Assembly: GCF_016785185.1 (NCBI RefSeq)
Contig: NZ_JAEKDY010000043.1
Strand: one strand, 5' to 3'
From: Heyndrickxia sporothermodurans
GTDB taxonomy: Bacteria; Bacillota; Bacilli; Bacillales; Bacillaceae_C
Length of the DNA stretch: 26,952 bases
The notes beneath the pieces were generated by a model. That model saw nothing but the letters and a program-made list of their open reading frames with translations, did no database searches and was not told where the DNA came from. The translations under genes and the position numbers were made by a program. Shown here piece by piece: positions 6,950 through 14,132 of the stretch (the first letter of the stretch is position 1; each line of letters opens with the position of its first letter).

Positions 6950-8425
6950 ATGAACAATATAATACCAAACTTTTTAAAGCATAGAGCATTTTTAACACCG
7001 AAACGAAAGGCCCTTCTATTTGACAATAAAGAGTGGAGCTTTTCAGAACTGTATAAAGAAGTTGAAGTATATGCAAAGAAAATTGCATCACTAGGTGTGA
7101 AAAGAAAAGATACAGTTGCGCTTCTTTTGGCGAATCGTCCGCATACAGTAATAATTATTCATGCATTACAGCAATTAGGTATTACCACCGTATTCTTGAA
7201 TCATCGACTAACCGCAAGTGAAATGGTTTTTCAATTAAAAGATAGTCAAACAGCTTTAGTAATTGGTGAAAAAGATTTAGAAAATAAACTAGCAGAAATA
7301 CATGACATATATCCAACTCTAGTAATAAAGACAGTTGAAGAAGTTAAAAAACAAAAGGAAGAAAACTATCCAATTGTTAATGAATATTTAATGGATGATG
7401 TATGTTCAATCATGTACACCTCAGGAACGACCGGCAACCCTAAAGGAGTACTTCAAACATACGGGAATCATTGGTGGAGTGCGATAGGCTCAGCCTTAAA
7501 TCTTGGATTAGGGGAAGATGACGGTTGGCTATGTGCGGTCCCTTTGTTTCATATAAGCGGATTATCCATTTTAATGAGAAGTGTTATTTATGGAATGCCG
7601 GTTTATTTATATGAACAATTTAATGAGAAAATCATTAATGAGAGGTTGCAATCAGGCAGTGTGACGATTATGTCAGTAGTAAGTACAATGCTTTATCGAT
7701 TGCTTGAAAATTTGAAAGAAAATCGATACCATGAACGTTTCCGCTGCATGCTTTTAGGAGGCGGCCCTGCACCTAAATCATTGCTTGAGGCATGTTTAGA
7801 GAAAAATATTCCTGTCTTTCAATCGTACGGTATGACTGAAACTTCCTCTCAAATTGTCACTTTATCTCCCGAAGATAGTTTATTAAAGATTGGTTCAGCG
7901 GGTAAGCCGTTATTCCCTTCACAGCTGAAAATAATGTCAGATGGAAAACAATTAGCTGCTAATCAACCGGGCGAAATCGTTGTGAAAGGCCCCAATATTA
8001 CGATTGGATATTTAAATCGAATGGAAGCCAATCGTAAACATTTTAAAAACGGATGGTTTTTCACGGGTGATATAGGTTATGTAGATGAAGAGGGGTATTT
8101 ATTTGTTCTTGATCGACGTTCGGATTTAATTATTTCTGGCGGAGAGAATATTTATCCTGCTGAAATTGAAGATGTATTGTTATCACATCCAAACGTTGTG
8201 GAAGCGGGTGTAACAGGTATCGACCATTCATTATGGGGCCAGGTTCCAATTGGGTTTGTTGTTTGTAAACAATTCATTGAGGAAGCTGAATTAATTACGT
8301 ATTGTCAGGAAAGACTTGCTAAATATAAAATTCCGAGCAAAATTTATTTTGTCAGTGAATTGCCTAGAAATGCATCGAATAAATTACTCCGTCGAAAATT
8401 AAAAGAGCTAATTCCAAGAGGATGA
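6950..8425 (+). CDS. menE: o-Succinylbenzoate-CoA ligase MenE
   Basis: Acyl-adenylating enzyme that activates o-succinylbenzoate with ATP and CoA. The 491-aa protein shows the ANL-superfamily core motifs in order: P-loop MYTSGTTGNPKG near residue 155, YGMTETSS, GWFFTGDIGY, DRRSDLIISGGENIYPAE and the C-terminal lysine region NASNKLLRRKL. I start at ATG 6950; the in-frame GTG at 6941 lies inside the Shine-Dalgarno AAAGGTGAT and would give three extra residues. It stands just downstream of the intra-operon terminator and 4 nt before menC. Confidence 0.96.
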   Translation: MNNIIPNFLKHRAFLTPKRKALLFDNKEWSFSELYKEVEVYAKKIASLGVKRKDTVALLLANRPHTVIIIHALQQLGITTVFLNHRLTASEMVFQLKDSQTALVIGEKDLENKLAEIHDIYPTLVIKTVEEVKKQKEENYPIVNEYLMDDVCSIMYTSGTTGNPKGVLQTYGNHWWSAIGSALNLGLGEDDGWLCAVPLFHISGLSILMRSVIYGMPVYLYEQFNEKIINERLQSGSVTIMSVVSTMLYRLLENLKENRYHERFRCMLLGGGPAPKSLLEACLEKNIPVFQSYGMTETSSQIVTLSPEDSLLKIGSAGKPLFPSQLKIMSDGKQLAANQPGEIVVKGPNITIGYLNRMEANRKHFKNGWFFTGDIGYVDEEGYLFVLDRRSDLIISGGENIYPAEIEDVLLSHPNVVEAGVTGIDHSLWGQVPIGFVVCKQFIEEAELITYCQERLAKYKIPSKIYFVSELPRNASNKLLRRKLKELIPRG

Positions 8426-8429
8426 TCAT

Positions 8430-9542
8430 ATGAGAATTCACGAAGTAAATATTTTCATTATTAAAATGCCTTTAAAACAGCCGTTTACTACAGCATTAGA
8501 AACGGTCAACGAACGAGAAGGAATCATTTTGGAAGTAATTGATGAACAAGGGGAAAAAGGCTATGGAGAAGTTGTCGCATTTTCCACGCCATGGTACACA
8601 GAAGAAACGGTTAAAACTTGTTATCACATGTTAAAGGATCTTTTAATCCCATTAGTTTTGGATAAACAAATAAATCATCCAAATGATCTCCAAATGATTT
8701 TTAACCATATTAGAGGAAACCATATGGCAAAGGCGGGGCTTGAAACAGCTATATGGGACTTATATTCAAAACTTGTATCAAAACCGCTTTGGACAGTGGT
8801 TAATGGTGTTCGAGATGAAGTGCTTGCTGGAGTAGTTGTTGGAACAGCTAATATAAATGATGCGATTGAACAAATACACGTTTATTTAGAAGATGGATAT
8901 GAACGAGTTAAAGTAAAAATTAAACCTGGGAAAGATTATCAGCTTATTAAAGAAATTCGCACATATTTCCCTGATCTCGCTTTAATGGCAGATGCTAATT
9001 CTTCTTACACATTAAATGATATAGATGTATTAAAATCGCTTGACAAGTTTAATTTGTTAATGATTGAGCAGCCATTAGCCGTTGATGATATTGTTAAACA
9101 TTCGATTTTACAAAAAGAATTGAAAACTCCAATTTGCCTTGATGAAAGTATCATTACTTATCATGATGCTGAAAGTGCAATTCGGCTTAATAGTTGCGGT
9201 GTCATTAATATTAAAATTGGCCGTGTTGGCGGTTTACACAATGCAATTGCTATACATGATTTATGTCAAAAAAACAATATTCAAGTCTGGTGCGGAGGAA
9301 TGATTGAGTTTGGAGTGTCCAGAGCACATAATATAGCTCTTTCTACAAAAGAGGGTTTTACCATTCCAGGAGATCTTTCTGCATCCAATCGCTTTTGGGA
9401 AGAGGATATCATATATCCTCAAGTAGAAGTAGCTAATGGAAAAGTAAAAGTTCCGAATCAGCCAGGAATTGGTTTTGATATAAATTTTAATCGGCTTCAT
9501 CAAGTGACTACCTATCACGAAAATATAAACTGCAAGCACTAA
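8430..9542 (+). CDS. menC: o-Succinylbenzoate synthase MenC
   Basis: Enolase-superfamily dehydratase that turns SHCHC into o-succinylbenzoate. The 370 aa match the Bacillus-type (MenC2/NSAR-like) family. The catalytic framework is visible: KVKIKPG (second Lys is the base), metal ligands in MADANSSYT (Asp), MIEQPL (Glu) and CLDESI (Asp), and the opposite Lys in NIKIGRVGG. GAGGATGAT precedes ATG 8430 and overlaps the end of menE. This subfamily often also has N-acylamino-acid racemase activity; the operon context argues for MenC. Confidence 0.95.
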   Translation: MRIHEVNIFIIKMPLKQPFTTALETVNEREGIILEVIDEQGEKGYGEVVAFSTPWYTEETVKTCYHMLKDLLIPLVLDKQINHPNDLQMIFNHIRGNHMAKAGLETAIWDLYSKLVSKPLWTVVNGVRDEVLAGVVVGTANINDAIEQIHVYLEDGYERVKVKIKPGKDYQLIKEIRTYFPDLALMADANSSYTLNDIDVLKSLDKFNLLMIEQPLAVDDIVKHSILQKELKTPICLDESIITYHDAESAIRLNSCGVINIKIGRVGGLHNAIAIHDLCQKNNIQVWCGGMIEFGVSRAHNIALSTKEGFTIPGDLSASNRFWEEDIIYPQVEVANGKVKVPNQPGIGFDINFNRLHQVTTYHENINCKH

Positions 9543-9559
9543 AGTAGTACTTGCAGTTT
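9527..9559. terminator. Terminator hairpin between menC (+) and DUF1540 gene (-)
   Basis: AAACTGCAAG (9527-9536) pairs with CTTGCAGTTT (9550-9559). The stem overlaps the end of menC, and the T-tract is modest on both strands, so it may serve both convergent genes. Confidence 0.65.
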
Positions 9560-9563
9560 TATA

Positions 9564-9725
9564 TTACCAGTTACCTTCAGGTTTAAATGTTTTGCAATCA
9601 GTTTCTTCTGTATTTTTTGCTTGATCCCCTTTATGGCTAACTACGTATATTTCATCTGCAGAACAGCGATTTCCCTTTGCCCAATAATGACAATTTTTCA
9701 CTTCACATAATACATCTTTTGCCAT
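9564..9725 (-). CDS. Small DUF1540-like Cys-rich protein, 53 aa
   Basis: ATG at 9725 follows AAGGGGTGAGG on the minus strand and opens a 53-aa frame. The protein has four cysteines, three of them in a compact arrangement: MAKDVLCEVKNCHYWAKGN, then CSADEIYV, and a last Cys near the end (TDCKTF). This V.C.V..C.YW..GN.C.A..I pattern is typical of DUF1540 proteins in Firmicutes, which may bind a metal through the cysteines; function is unknown. It is convergent with menC and shares its terminator. Confidence 0.85.
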   Translation of the reverse strand: MAKDVLCEVKNCHYWAKGNRCSADEIYVVSHKGDQAKNTEETDCKTFKPEGNW

Positions 9726-9816
9726 TGTACCTCACCCCTTAAAAGGTTTTTATGATACAAAATTAGTTTCTGTATTAGTGGGAAGATCTATGATTGGAAA
9801 GTAACGCCATTCATTA

Positions 9817-10056
9817 TTAATCATTTCGGGGATGTTTCTTTTTTTCAGGAACTGGATCAAAACCGCCCGGATGTAAGGGATGGCATTTAAGTATTCTTTT
9901 AATGGTTAAAAAGCCCCCATGAAATGCACCAAATCGTTTTATCGCCTCGAGTCCATATTGAGAACATGTCGGGTAAAAGCGGCATGTTGGCGGCTTAAGT
10001 GGGGATATAACAATTTGATAAAATCGAATTATTTTAATAAAAATAAATTTTATCAT
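9817..10056 (-). CDS. yidD: YidD-family membrane protein insertion efficiency factor
   Basis: 79-aa protein with the family's signature: an N-terminal hydrophobic helix (FIFIKIIRFYQIVISPL), then PTCRFYPTCSQYGLEAIKRF with its paired Cys, and ILKCHPLHPGGFDPVP. YidD assists insertion of membrane proteins with YidC/OxaA at the inner face of the membrane. The Bacillus counterpart is ytjA, which lies in the same neighbourhood. No good Shine-Dalgarno is seen before ATG 10056, so the exact start is uncertain. Confidence 0.94.
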   Translation of the reverse strand: MIKFIFIKIIRFYQIVISPLKPPTCRFYPTCSQYGLEAIKRFGAFHGGFLTIKRILKCHPLHPGGFDPVPEKKKHPRND

Positions 10057-10107
10057 AAGAAGTAGGACATCCTTGTAAAAAAATTATTTGTACAATTGAG
10101 GAAATAA

Positions 10108-10278
10108 TTAAGAATCGCTCTTTTTGTTTATTTCATCATTATTTGTTTTGATATTAGGATTATTTTCAATAGGATCTATTGTATGCTTGTACGAATACGC
10201 TTTTGAAGTTGTTAGAGCGGATGCGAGAATAATCACGATAATAATTAAAATCGATACAATCATAATGAATGTGTACAA
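10108..10278 (-). CDS. ytzI: YtzI-like single-pass membrane protein, 56 aa
   Basis: A minus-strand frame opening with TTG at 10278, placed 9 nt after a perfect AGGAGG (10288-10293); the first ATG (10263) is too far from that site. The protein has one N-terminal transmembrane helix (IMIVSILIIIVIILASALTT), then KAYSYKHTIDP and a hydrophilic tail. The SKAYSYKHTIDP segment after a membrane helix is what I recognise from Bacillus YtzI, which lies beside dps in related genomes. Function unknown. An opposite-strand frame over the same region (10124-10354) has no ribosome binding site and is a shadow. Confidence 0.78.
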   Translation of the reverse strand: MYTFIMIVSILIIIVIILASALTTSKAYSYKHTIDPIENNPNIKTNNDEINKKSDS

Positions 10279-10356
10279 TGGATTAAACCTCCTAATTAAA
10301 TATCTAACCTATATTTTAGCATGTAAATTCATTTTTTGTGAAAGATATAACTAGAT

Positions 10357-10382
10357 GTTTAAACAAATTTGTGAAAGGGTAT
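10357..10382 (+). promoter_or_regulatory. Sigma-B promoter of dps
   Basis: GTTTAA (10357-10362), a 14-nt spacer and GGGTAT (10377-10382) match the general-stress sigma-B consensus exactly. In Bacillus subtilis dps is a known sigma-B gene. Confidence 0.88.
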
Positions 10383-10405
10383 ATACATTTTAGGAGGAGA
10401 TACAT

Positions 10406-10852
10406 ATGGAAAAACAATTACAAGAAGTCCAAGAGGTATTAAATAAACAAGTAGCAAACTGGACAGTACTTTATACAAAGCTCCATCATTTTCATTGGTA
10501 TGTAAAAGGTCATCATTTCTTTTCACTTCATGAAAAATTAGAGGAGTTATACAATAAAGCAGATTCCGTTATTGATGAATTCGCTGAAAGGTTACTTGCT
10601 ATTAATGGCAAACCAGTATCCACGTTGAAAGGTTCATTGGAATTATCGAGTATAAAAGAAGCCGAAACCATTCCGACAGCTGATGAAATGGTGAAAGAAG
10701 TTGTAAATGATTTTACCATCCTTATCGGTGAATTGAAGGAAGGAATTGCTTTAACTAATGATGCAAAAGATGAAGTAACAGGAGATATGTTTATTTCGCT
10801 TCAAGGCGAATTAGAAAAACATGTTTGGATGTTAAAAGCATATTTAGGATAA
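10406..10852 (+). CDS. dps: Dps/MrgA-family ferritin-like DNA-protecting protein
   Basis: Dodecameric mini-ferritin that oxidises and stores iron and shields DNA during stress. The 148-aa helical protein contains the inter-subunit ferroxidase ligands in the usual spacing: His30 (HFHWYVKG), His42 (HEKLEEL), Asp57 and Glu61 (DEFAERL). An excellent AGGAGGA precedes ATG 10406. It is monocistronic, with the sigma-B promoter upstream and a terminator right after the stop. It could be called MrgA, but the sigma-B promoter and ytzI neighbour point to Dps. Confidence 0.95.
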   Translation: MEKQLQEVQEVLNKQVANWTVLYTKLHHFHWYVKGHHFFSLHEKLEELYNKADSVIDEFAERLLAINGKPVSTLKGSLELSSIKEAETIPTADEMVKEVVNDFTILIGELKEGIALTNDAKDEVTGDMFISLQGELEKHVWMLKAYLG

Positions 10853-10858
10853 AAATAG

Positions 10859-10891
10859 AGGAAACTGTTATGATGAACAGTTTCCTTCTTT
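10859..10891. terminator. Terminator after dps, also facing the minus-strand gene
   Basis: Perfect 11-bp stem AGGAAACTGTT/AACAGTTTCCT (10859-10869 with 10876-10886), loop ATGATG and a T-rich tail. The convergent gene ends at 10890, so the hairpin may work for both. Confidence 0.85.
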
Positions 10892-11141
10892 AATGCAAAA
10901 ATTTCGATTTCGTATGGTGGGTTACATCGGTAGTATGACCGGCAAATTTGTTTTTAAGGCTTTCAATTAAATAGAGACTAATAAAGTATTGGAACTCCTC
11001 GTCATTCATGTCTTCAACTATTTTCATTAAATCATTTCGATCCGATTCTTCAAGTACTGCATATGCAATGATATCAATATCTTCGTCGTCTCCAGTCAAA
11101 CGATTTTGATAAAATTCAAATAGCTCATCGACAAGTCTCAC
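10890..11141 (-). CDS. Conserved small Bacillaceae protein (possibly DUF6154)
   Basis: 83-aa acidic, mostly helical protein beginning MRLVDELFEFYQNRLTGDDE and ending in a His-rich tail (TTDVTHHTKSKFLH). GTG 11141 is preferred because AAAAGGA lies 8 nt ahead of it; the ATG at 11150, three codons upstream, would overlap that ribosome binding site. No catalytic motif, membrane segment or signal peptide is visible. It resembles small uncharacterised Bacillus proteins that I would place, without certainty, in DUF6154. Function unknown. Confidence 0.75.
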   Translation of the reverse strand: MRLVDELFEFYQNRLTGDDEDIDIIAYAVLEESDRNDLMKIVEDMNDEEFQYFISLYLIESLKNKFAGHTTDVTHHTKSKFLH

Positions 11142-11239
11142 ACTAATCATCCTTTTTTCATGACTTAAGAATATTTTTGCTTAATTTGTGGGAAACGATA
11201 CATATAGAATAAATTTATCTTTACGTGAGGAGTGCAGGA

Positions 11240-11569
11240 ATGGATCAGCAAAAAAACACCTATTATATTAATGTCGGCAGTGGAGAAATATCGAGGAGCT
11301 CAACTGATTCTCCATGGAATTTTAAAATAGAAGCAACTGATGAGGAGATTACTCGTTTAAGGCAAATTTTTGATGCTAATTATGATGAGGAAATAGACGG
11401 ATTTTGGCGGGCACATATTCCTTTTAGGGAGTATCATCATGATCGCTCGAATGATGAATATGATAAACACATGCTTAAAGTGTATCAAATGATTTATGAA
11501 TTAGGGGATCAAGAGGCAAAGCAGCATATTGACAATATTGGTATTTTAAAGGATTTTACGTCGGAATAA
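11240..11569 (+). CDS. Conserved Bacillus protein of unknown function, 109 aa
   Basis: The reading begins MDQQKNTYYINVGSGEIS at ATG 11240, behind GAGGAG with 7-nt spacing; a GTG at 11225 is in frame but overlaps that site. The protein is acidic and aromatic-rich, with EATDEEITRLRQIFDANY, FWRAHIPFREYHHD and YQMIYELGD segments that look conserved. In many Bacillus genomes similar proteins are labelled simply hydrolase, but no Ser/Asp/His triad is evident, and I do not assign a function. It is convergent with the lipoprotein gene. Confidence 0.8.
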   Translation: MDQQKNTYYINVGSGEISRSSTDSPWNFKIEATDEEITRLRQIFDANYDEEIDGFWRAHIPFREYHHDRSNDEYDKHMLKVYQMIYELGDQEAKQHIDNIGILKDFTSE

Positions 11570-11574
11570 CGAAA

Positions 11575-11602
11575 ATCCAGTAACTTTAGCAAGTTGCTGG
11601 AT
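11575..11602. terminator. Convergent terminator hairpin
   Basis: ATCCAGTAACTT (11575-11586) pairs with AAGTTGCTGGAT (11591-11602) through 11 Watson-Crick pairs and one G-T. The better T-tract is on the minus strand (TTTTCG), so it mainly ends the lipoprotein transcript. Confidence 0.7.
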
Positions 11603-11608
11603 GATAAA

Positions 11609-12466
11609 TTAATTAATTTTTTTGGCAGTATCTTTTACTTCTTTAGGAACTTTAATTTCATTTACTTTATTGTAATTTGAGTACGTTCCTTTCATTTCTT
11701 GCTTTAAATTTATTTTTTGGCCTTCCATAGCCATTTCCATTTCTTGCGTCATGTTTAATGAATTAACATTAAATGTCTTTTTATCAATAAATATTTCATA
11801 GTTAACATTTTTAAAGGTAATGTTATTAAGTGCATCGACATTTTCTTTAAGACCATCTGGCATCATTTGTTTGGCATTTTCCTTTAAAAACTGATCAAAC
11901 TTCTCTCCGGATGCTTTCAAATTCAAAATATATTGGTTATCATCTTGTTTGAATGAGAAATCATCAGTAAATTGTTGTAATTGTTTAAGTTGTTCAGCAG
12001 GGTTTGCTTGTTGTTCAGGCATTTGTAATATTTGCTTTGATAGCTCTTCAGGCATTTGCATCCATTGTTTTGATGCTGGATCATATAAAAAGAAACCTTC
12101 CTTCGTCAAATATGACTCCATATCCATAGCTTGGTTTTGAGTGGCGTCATCCCCGCCTTCAACATTCATTTTCATTTTTTGGTACATCGCTAACGGATTC
12201 AACACCATATCAATAGACATATTTGAATTAATATTCATTGGTGTTGGTTGACTTGGTGCCGTCATTTCTTGCTTAAGATCCATATCCATATGCACACTTT
12301 TTAAATTTTTAGATGCGTCTGTCGTTTTTTCAAATACTTCCTTAAGAGTTAGACTATCCTTCTTCTGAGGTTTGACTTTTGAATCGACTGGATCGGCTGT
12401 CTCGCTACAAGCAGCTAAGCTGAATATAAACATAACTGAAACGAGACTAATTAATAATTTTTTCAT
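11609..12466 (-). CDS. Secreted lipoprotein, DUF6612-like
   Basis: 285-aa exported lipoprotein. The start at 12466 gives a clean signal peptide (MKKLLISLVSVMFIFSLAAC) with a lipobox ending at Cys20; the frame extends 10 codons upstream without need. After a short Lys/Asp-rich linker the mature part (KEVFEKTTDASKNLKS, then many Met-rich amphipathic strands and IDKKTFNVNSL near the end) has the look of the beta-half-barrel LolA/LppX-like family labelled DUF6612 in Bacillus. It probably sits on the outer face of the membrane and binds a hydrophobic ligand; that is inference. Not part of the downstream ABC operon, since a terminator separates them. Confidence 0.82.
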   Translation of the reverse strand: MKKLLISLVSVMFIFSLAACSETADPVDSKVKPQKKDSLTLKEVFEKTTDASKNLKSVHMDMDLKQEMTAPSQPTPMNINSNMSIDMVLNPLAMYQKMKMNVEGGDDATQNQAMDMESYLTKEGFFLYDPASKQWMQMPEELSKQILQMPEQQANPAEQLKQLQQFTDDFSFKQDDNQYILNLKASGEKFDQFLKENAKQMMPDGLKENVDALNNITFKNVNYEIFIDKKTFNVNSLNMTQEMEMAMEGQKINLKQEMKGTYSNYNKVNEIKVPKEVKDTAKKIN

Positions 12467-12532
12467 AAAACGAATATCACTCCTTTTTGTTATCACTTAT
12501 ATGTACGATATCATCCGAAAAAGGTTTCATAA

Positions 12533-12566
12533 AAAATTCGCCGATTATAAAAAATCGACGAATTTT
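12533..12566 (-). terminator. Terminator of the ytlACD operon
   Basis: Read on the minus strand, AAAATTCGTCGATT pairs with AATCGGCGAATTTT (one U-G pair) around a 6-nt loop, followed by T residues. It lies directly after the ytlD stop. Confidence 0.85.
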
Positions 12567-13369
12567 CATGAATCTTTTTTCACTAATTTTTTTTCTAATA
12601 TAGCAACTAATTGGTACATAATTGTAGCAATGACAGCAACAATCATTAATGAAAGCATAACTAAGGTGAAATTAAATACTTGGAAGCCGTAGATGATTAA
12701 ATAACCAAGACCTTTTGATGCAACTAAATACTCACCGACAATAACACCAACCCAAGATAATCCAACATTTACTTTTAAGGTTGAGATAATAGTTGGAAAA
12801 GTTGCAGGAAGAATGGCCTCTTTAAACTTTTGTCCCCTCGAAGCACCAAATGTTTGTAATACTTTTATATAGTTTGGGTCGACATCACGAAATGCTGTAT
12901 AGATAACGATGGTTGTTACGATAACTGAAATAATGATGCCCATCGCAATACTGGAATTTAAACCTGTTCCGAAAATAACAATTAACATTGGACCAAATGC
13001 AACTTTTGGCATCGCATTAAAAACAACGAGATAAGGGTCGAGAATTTTTGAGAGTTTTGGAGACCACCAAAGAATACCAGCTAATATAGCACCTAAAAGA
13101 GTTCCAAGTATGAATCCCAGCATCGTTTCATATACAGTCACCCCGGTATGCAAATACAAACTGCCATCTTGAAGTTTACTAATGAATAATTTCCATATTT
13201 TTGACGGTGAACTAAAGATAAGCGGGTTAATCCAATGGTAACGACTGGCTACTTCCCATAAAGCGAAAAATGCAAATAAGATGATAATTTGATATAGACG
13301 AACCAATCTTTTTTCTTTTCTCAAGTGATGAAGATATTGTTGATGAAGGAGTTCGGTATTATCCGTCAT
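12566..13369 (-). CDS. ytlD: ABC importer permease (SsuC/TauC type)
   Basis: Integral membrane subunit of a nitrate/sulfonate/taurine-class importer. The roughly 267-aa protein has about six hydrophobic segments and the ATPase-coupling EAA loop (FGASRGQKFKEAILPAT). It overlaps the end of the ATPase gene. I take ATG 13369, with GGAG 10 nt ahead; a TTG two codons upstream (13375) is an alternative. Gene order binding protein-ATPase-permease equals ytlA-ytlC-ytlD of Bacillus. Substrate unknown. Confidence 0.9.
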   Translation of the reverse strand: MTDNTELLHQQYLHHLRKEKRLVRLYQIIILFAFFALWEVASRYHWINPLIFSSPSKIWKLFISKLQDGSLYLHTGVTVYETMLGFILGTLLGAILAGILWWSPKLSKILDPYLVVFNAMPKVAFGPMLIVIFGTGLNSSIAMGIIISVIVTTIVIYTAFRDVDPNYIKVLQTFGASRGQKFKEAILPATFPTIISTLKVNVGLSWVGVIVGEYLVASKGLGYLIIYGFQVFNFTLVMLSLMIVAVIATIMYQLVAILEKKLVKKDS

Positions 13370-14132
13370 TTTCAAGTGACTCCAACTCCTTCCAAATTTC
13401 TTGAAATAATATTGAATACGCTTCTTTACTTCTTACATCAAATGGACGGAGATTGCGCAATTCCTCTGGAACGGAGAATACTTTGTGTAATCTTCCCGGC
13501 TTAGCATTAAATAATAATATTCGGTCACTCATCGAAATGGCTTCTCCAATGTCATGGGTGACAAGGACTGCTGTTTTTCGATAGGCTTTAAGCGTATCAA
13601 AGACTAAATCCTCTAATTTTAATTTTGTTTGGTAATCTAATGCAGAGAAAGGCTCATCTAAAAATAATATTTTCGGATTGATCGCAAGTGTTCGCACTAA
13701 TGCGACCCTTTGTCTCATTCCACCTGAAAGCTGTTTAGGATATTGCATTTCAATTCCACTTAAACCGATTTCTTTAAGGAGTCCGAGCGTTTTCTCCTTT
13801 TTTTCCGCGGTTAGTTGATTTTGAAGTTTTAACCCTAGTAAAATATTTTCTTCGATTGTTTTCCACGGAAATAAATAATCTTGTTGGAGCATATATCCAA
13901 TTGAAGTCGTTTGCGAATTAGGTAACCTGCCATCAATCAATACTTTTCCTTCCGTTGGTGAAATTAAACCAGACAGTATGGATAACATTGTTGTTTTTCC
14001 GCAGCCACTAGGTCCTACTAAGGAAATAAACTCCCCTTCCTCTATGTCAAAACTTATATTTTGTAAGGCGTTTGTCACTGATTTCGGTGTGAAGTAACTA
14101 TGGTGGACATTTTCGACGGTTAGGAAGCTCAT
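13359..14132 (-). CDS. ytlC: ABC importer ATPase (SsuB/TauB type)
   Basis: 257-aa nucleotide-binding subunit. All motifs are present: Walker A GPSGCGKTT, Q-loop MLQQDYLFPW, signature LSGGMRQRVALVR, Walker B ILFLDEPFSALD and the switch His in VTHDIGEA. AAGGAGG stands 12 nt before the ATG and lies within the coding sequence of the preceding binding-protein gene, whose reading frame overlaps this gene by 35 nt. Energises import with YtlD and YtlA. Confidence 0.94.
   Translation of the reverse strand: MSFLTVENVHHSYFTPKSVTNALQNISFDIEEGEFISLVGPSGCGKTTMLSILSGLISPTEGKVLIDGRLPNSQTTSIGYMLQQDYLFPWKTIEENILLGLKLQNQLTAEKKEKTLGLLKEIGLSGIEMQYPKQLSGGMRQRVALVRTLAINPKILFLDEPFSALDYQTKLKLEDLVFDTLKAYRKTAVLVTHDIGEAISMSDRILLFNAKPGRLHKVFSVPEELRNLRPFDVRSKEAYSILFQEIWKELESLENDG

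Noticed and set aside
10124..10354. 76-aa plus-strand frame with hydrophobic start
   Set aside because: No ribosome binding site, and the opposite strand carries the YtzI-like gene with perfect AGGAGG; the hydrophobicity mirrors its membrane helix.
12372..12692. 106-aa plus-strand frame
   Set aside because: It crosses the lipoprotein start, a terminator and the permease end; no start signal.
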